Part shown: positions 7,881 to 11,465 of the stretch, one piece after another | Position numbering within the stretch: the stretch's first letter is position 1 | Layout: every line of letters begins with the position of its first letter | From: Echinostoma caproni | Lineage: Eukaryota; Platyhelminthes; Trematoda; Plagiorchiida; Echinostomatidae | Length of the DNA: 11,465 bases | Assembly: GCA_900618425.1 (NCBI GenBank) | Contig: UZAN01049094.1 | Location: 1,462 to 12,926, forward strand | Direction of reading: 5' to 3' | Program-made: the position numbers and the translations under genes | Notes under the pieces: model-generated | What the model was told of the DNA's origin: nothing | Seen by the model: only the letters and a program-made list of their open reading frames with translations | Databases searched by the model: none

Positions 7881-8269
7881 AATCCAAAGAAGGCTATCTG
7901 TTATGAAGTGCGCAACTTGGCAATATGGTGCCCACAAAGCAGGATAGAGTAATTTCAGTTTAATAGAACCGTTTCCACTATGTTTTTTGTAGGTATAGCG
8001 CCTAATCACAGAACTGTTTGAAATACGTACATACATATACCCCAACCAGGAACATGAGTGTGTGATAACAGTTTGGGGAACACCAGATGGCAAACAAACT
8101 CGTTTAAAGTGTCGCCCTCTCATGTCAATACAACAAAAAATATATATGAGAGTGATGGAAGATTTGCTTTGATTTTATAGTGAAATCTGTCATGTAAAGT
8201 GAAAGTGAAAAGAAAAGTTCGAAAGCACTGTTTCAACTTGATTCACAGCAGTATGAATATATCGATTCA

Positions 8270-8530
8270 ACTGAGGAGAGAACCCAGCAGGACCTCACAG
8301 GTAGAACGCAAGTATACGGGCCACTGGAACACCATCATCAGATTGGTTGTTTCCCCCAGTTTCAGTGGCGGTTGATCTTTCAAAGTAGCTAACTCAAGCT
8401 GTAAACAAGGTGCTGGTGTAGTGGCTTCTGGGCAACAGAGACCGTTTCGTGTCGGATCTGCGTATACTCAAACAATCGGTTGTTTTCTCCCGGAAACATT
8501 GCTGAAGACTCGGAATAAAAGATGTCGTAA
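8270..8530. repeat. Second GC-richer patch, possible decayed interspersed repeat
   Basis: This patch contains two loosely similar 20-base segments, ATTGGTTGTTTCCCCCAG near 8341 and ATCGGTTGTTTTCTCCCGG near 8475, plus a 37-codon minus-strand frame between stops. Its composition differs from its flanks. I cannot name an element. Confidence 0.2.
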
Positions 8531-8625
8531 CAAGAAGGGAAATTTTATTCTCGTGTGAAAATTAGCGAGTGCGGTTTGCCGGTGTGGTCATGCGTACCTC
8601 TGAGTGGAGCCGCTCGATAACACAC

Positions 8626-8673
8626 CGCGGGCGAAGAGAGCATATATTGCGAATGGCGGTACGATTATTTTAG
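8626..8673 (-). CDS. Possible small exon of DGK-theta-like gene, after the last C1 domain
   Basis: A short block on the gene's strand reads KIIVPPFAIYALFAR. DGK theta has a conserved hydrophobic-PP segment of this kind (of the form LR.L.LPP..V) just after its last C1 domain and before the linker that precedes the RA domain, which is the position this block occupies. The acceptor would be ACATATACAG. A donor GTGTGT at 8625-8620 would leave phase 1 and join acceptor TTTAG of the next exon as a Val codon, giving ...FAR-V-QSLTDEF. A better-looking donor, AGAG followed by GTACGC (8597-8592), would extend the exon to 8598 but leaves phase 2, which does not fit exon 6961/6956. The polypyrimidine tract is poor and no cysteine-rich exon was found upstream, so this remains tentative. 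Confidence 0.3.
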
Positions 8674-8805
8674 CTGTATATGTTCGGACTACCTTGGAAA
8701 TGAAATTTAGACGCAATTCACATGTCCGACTGCCGTAAAGCAACTTGTAGCAACACTCCGAGTAAATTGTCATCACGTGGCAAAAGCAATTTCCACAATA
8801 TAAAC

Positions 8806-9345
8806 CTAATACATACAAGGCATAGAATTAATTTTCCGAGTCCGAACAGCAATCACAATCAATGAAAAATAAATCGCGACAACGAGAATAATCCAATAAT
8901 GTAGAAAAATAAGGCAAACAATTTTGCTTCCGGAAGTAACTTTTGGAATCAGAAGTACCACAACATGCTCATTAGACTGCGTTGACCACATGAAAATCGA
9001 TAACGAGATTACTGAGATACACGACAACAAATCAATGTAATCCAGTCTATCACAACTTATCCGAACAATAATCTTGTGGATAGTTTCATGAGTATATTGA
9101 ACTTTCGCATATTCATGATTGAATTTTAAAAAAAAACGAGCAAGAAAACGCTCATTAAATTTATAATATAAAAACAGGCTATGGGAAAGGGTCTGCCTGC
9201 CATCATCCTGTCCTCGGCTGTTGATTAGTGAAGTGAATTTCATTAGGTCACCGAGTTCGTTTATAGGCGAGGGGCACAATTTTCCCACATCAGCAGCGGA
9301 AACTGTACTTCGGCAATCTGTTTCCGGTTGCTGTCTGATAACCAT
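8806..9345 (-). other. Long unassigned open frame with two hydrophobic segments
   Basis: From the first ATG (9345-9343) to the stop at 8808-8806 the minus strand is open for 179 codons, and the frame is open a further five codons upstream to a TGA. That is much longer than any other frame in the window and longer than AT-rich noise usually gives. The first third is hydrophilic (TDCRSTVSAADVGKLCPSP, NELGDLMKFTSLINSRGQDD). The last third has two likely membrane-spanning stretches (YIDLLSCISVISLSIFMW and IVCLIFLHYWIILVVAIYFS) followed by RTRK. I recognise no family. It could be a single-exon small membrane protein, a remnant of a transposable element, or chance; the hydrophobic end is what AT-rich intron often encodes. 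Confidence 0.2.
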
Positions 9346-9360
9346 CAATCGTTTCTCCAA

Positions 9361-11465
9361 TCACGGAAGACAGATCACGAGTAAACTAAAGATTGATTAA
9401 GAATTACCAAATGCGAAAACTTTTGTTTATTTACTTGTATTCTAAAAACAAAAAACAACTAAATACGGAAAACGTATTTGTCTGGTTGTATTTTTTAGGG
9501 TACTTTTAATCGTCGATAAATTGACTATGCTGTGAACCACAGACAAGTAAAAGTCGCCATCCTTCGGCTTGATTACATCATTCAGACCTATGCTTAATTC
9601 TTTCGGCATATTCTCAAAAAAACAGAACCACCTTCTCACCAACAATTGGAAAAAAGCGAAGTAAAAAATCTGTGACTGAACAGAAGCCACCAGGACAAAC
9701 ACACAGAATCCCTCCTGATTGACCACTTGGTGTCTTCAAACGCAACTGAGCTTGCCTCTTTTTAATCGATCACCAATGATCCATTTGAACCCCGTACAAT
9801 GTAAGCGGACGGTCAGTATGTGCATGGCTCATTACTCACTCACGGTGTGTTTGTTCCCATCTATCATCCAATCCAAACTCTGGCGGTCATTACTAGCTGC
9901 TATTTAGTGGAACAGTTGTATTGTATTGACAACAAAGCGTAATAACGAAAATTTTCTCGTTCAAATCCAAATGATAATTGTCCGATTTTTTGGTTACCTA
10001 CTCAATTTGACTCATTCTATGAGAAATGAAGAAACCACAATTGCTACGCTCGATTAGTATGATTGAATCATCTCATTTACTTTTCATTCACATTAATTAA
10101 AGCCAGACATACATGGAGCTCGTGTGTCCCTCGCTAAAAAAACTGCAAGACAAATAGGTCCCAGAGAAATAAAAACAGCCGAACTTATTTAATCCCCTGT
10201 TCTTACAATCGGACGCGCCATGAGCCAACGTCACATTCTGTGCTGGCAATGACGAACAAGCTCCCCGATATCAACTACGCCACATTCCTCATGCAACCAG
10301 ATTAGCCTGTCCAGTTTACAATTTGATTCTAACCGGGTTCGTTGTATCACTTAATAAAAGAGATACAAATGGATTCGATTATGTAGTTTAACAATCCGAT
10401 TAACGATCGGTCCATTGAGATCATTCAGAGGTGTTTTGAACAGATGTAAGGAAATTCAGTTGTCGGGGGGGGGGTCATGAAAAATTCCCCTGTGAATCTC
10501 ACTGGGAATAGAACAGCAATTCATCCGGGGCAAATAACCAGTGACCGAGCTCGACTTCGTTTCGGCAAAATAATTATTTCCAATTTATGAAAGATGCGTT
10601 TGAAGTGAACAACATTAAGACACCGATTGTGCGGTTGGTCTGGTGAAGCAAAAATAAAGTATAAGAAATGGAATCCGGAGACAACATAGCACACGGTTCG
10701 AATTTGGAAATCATTTAGAGCTGGCGATTAAACGCCACTATGCACGCACCCATAGACTCTTCTCAATGGTTGATTCTCTCATCCGATTAGCCCAGGATGA
10801 AAGGTGAAACAGAACTATCCCTCCAATCTGTCTCTCTGTCTTTTATCGGCCGATGTGAAACTAGACCACCAAAGATGAGCGATAGGCGGATACACGCATC
10901 TGGCGTTTGCTTCAATCGTACAACGGTCAGAGACTTTCATACCCAGTTCAGCTGGACAAGATAGCACAAAAGTGTGATTAAACATACTGGCATACCACTC
11001 ACAAGAAACTAACAGGCTATGAAGAAAAATTTGAAAGAAATTTGAAAACCTATATGAACATACACTAATGACAGTCCATGCGAGAGTGAAACATGAAAAC
11101 GGTAGTTTTCTTTCATCCAATTCAAATTTTTATTATGGGAAAAAAACTTCGTTTATCAAATCCCATAGGGCGTTTACACTTTGATCAAAACGAAAACACA
11201 AATGTGAAGACGGAAAACAACAAGAAACTATGTCATAATACAAGTATGTACATAAATGTTTGACCACACAAAAGCCAGGAGACCAAAATCGGTGTGCCAA
11301 ACATCGCATCACAGAAAGAAAACAAATACCCCGTAGTTGTATATTCTTTATCTAAGAGCGAATGAAATGGCGTGCTGTACTCCTTAGAGGCCTCCCAATT
11401 TTCAGCGAAATATCAATGAAGTTAGAAAAATTCCGTAAGTTCGACACCGGAACTAAAGTATTCAA
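9361..11465. other. Right flank without an identifiable gene
   Basis: About 2.1 kb with no recognised coding sequence on either strand. I looked for the cysteine-rich C1 exons expected upstream of the DGK-like linker and found none. The minus-strand frame 11120-10815 has several cysteines but not the His/Cys spacing of a C1 domain. The minus-strand frame 9726-9442 includes a plausible-looking stretch (KELSIGLNDVIKPKDGDF) without good splice sites. A ten-G run is at 10465-10474. The region is either a long upstream intron of the same gene or intergenic. Confidence 0.5.
10465..10474. repeat. Poly-G run (10 bases)
   Basis: Ten consecutive G on the plus strand in the right flank. It is the longest homopurine G run in the window, and its length may vary or be miscalled. 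Confidence 0.9.

Larger units (their letters stand above)
6962..8625 (-). other. Probable intron upstream of the linker exon
   Basis: This region separates the linker exon from the tentative KIIVPP exon. The AT-rich stretch 7020-7560 shows nothing. GC-richer patches at about 7580-7880 and 8270-8530 look like old repeat insertions. A minus-strand frame at about 7630-7540 (KLVREPSTPHGPTGPVS) looks coding-like, but its candidate splice sites leave phases that fit neither neighbour, so it is not called. Confidence 0.45.

Noticed and set aside
10200..10330. Minus-strand stretch reading RLIWLHEECGVVDIGELV followed by a stop
   Set aside because: It has faint coding character but no splice-bounded exon and no match to a known family or to the retroelement seen at the left.
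10690..10710. GGTTCGAAT motif resembling a tRNA T-loop
   Set aside because: No acceptor stem, anticodon arm or D-arm can be built around it; a similar GTTCAAATC at about 9960 fails in the same way.
10815..11120. 101-codon minus-strand frame with five cysteines, considered as the missing C1 domain
   Set aside because: The His/Cys spacing is wrong for a C1 domain, the hydrophobic first half looks like AT-rich noise, and no phase-compatible splice sites were found.
1..11465. Possibility of a prokaryotic defence system, CRISPR array or operon
   Set aside because: No long genes, ribosome-binding sites, regularly spaced repeats or clustered frames occur; the splice-bounded exons and non-LTR element show a eukaryotic genome.

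Overview
This is intron-rich eukaryotic nuclear DNA, moderately AT-rich, with one ambiguous base (n at 2002) as in a draft assembly. Nothing in it looks bacterial: there are no long genes and no operons, and coding appears only as short blocks bounded by GT/AG splice sites. The non-LTR retrotransposon remnant and the exon style fit a metazoan, and I would guess a parasitic flatworm (trematode). That guess rests on general resemblance, not on a search.

The main content is part of one gene on the minus strand, read from high to low coordinates. Four exons (6956-6860, 6038-5868, 4065-3924, 1892-1790) join with compatible phases (1, 1, 2) into 513 nt or 171 codons without a stop. Three of the four donors read GTAAGC and the fourth GTGAGT. 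The product has an acidic, Ser-rich linker, a complete Ras-association-like fold starting at a VRVYDG motif, and the first part of a second one starting at IQVYPG. Two such modules in tandem are best matched, from memory, by diacylglycerol kinase theta (DGKQ). A weaker fifth exon at about 8673-8626 (KIIVPPFAI) resembles the stretch that follows the last C1 domain in that family. The C1 domains should lie to the right of, or hidden in, the right-hand part of the window. The kinase catalytic domain should lie left of position 1.

Layout: 1-450 holds two diverged copies of a retroelement 3' tail. 448-1341 (minus) is a decayed reverse-transcriptase C-terminus with seven in-frame stops but no frameshift, probably inside the intron after exon 1892-1790. 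1893-3923, 4066-5867 and 6039-6859 are introns of the DGK-like gene; two of them hold extra exon-like blocks whose phases would fit as cassettes. 6962-8625 is probably intron with two GC-richer patches that look like old repeats. 8674-11465 has no gene I can identify, apart from an unusually long unassigned reading frame (9360-8806, minus). No tRNA, rRNA, CRISPR or prokaryotic mobile element is visible. The joined exons are the firmest result; the cassette candidates and the orphan frames are speculative.
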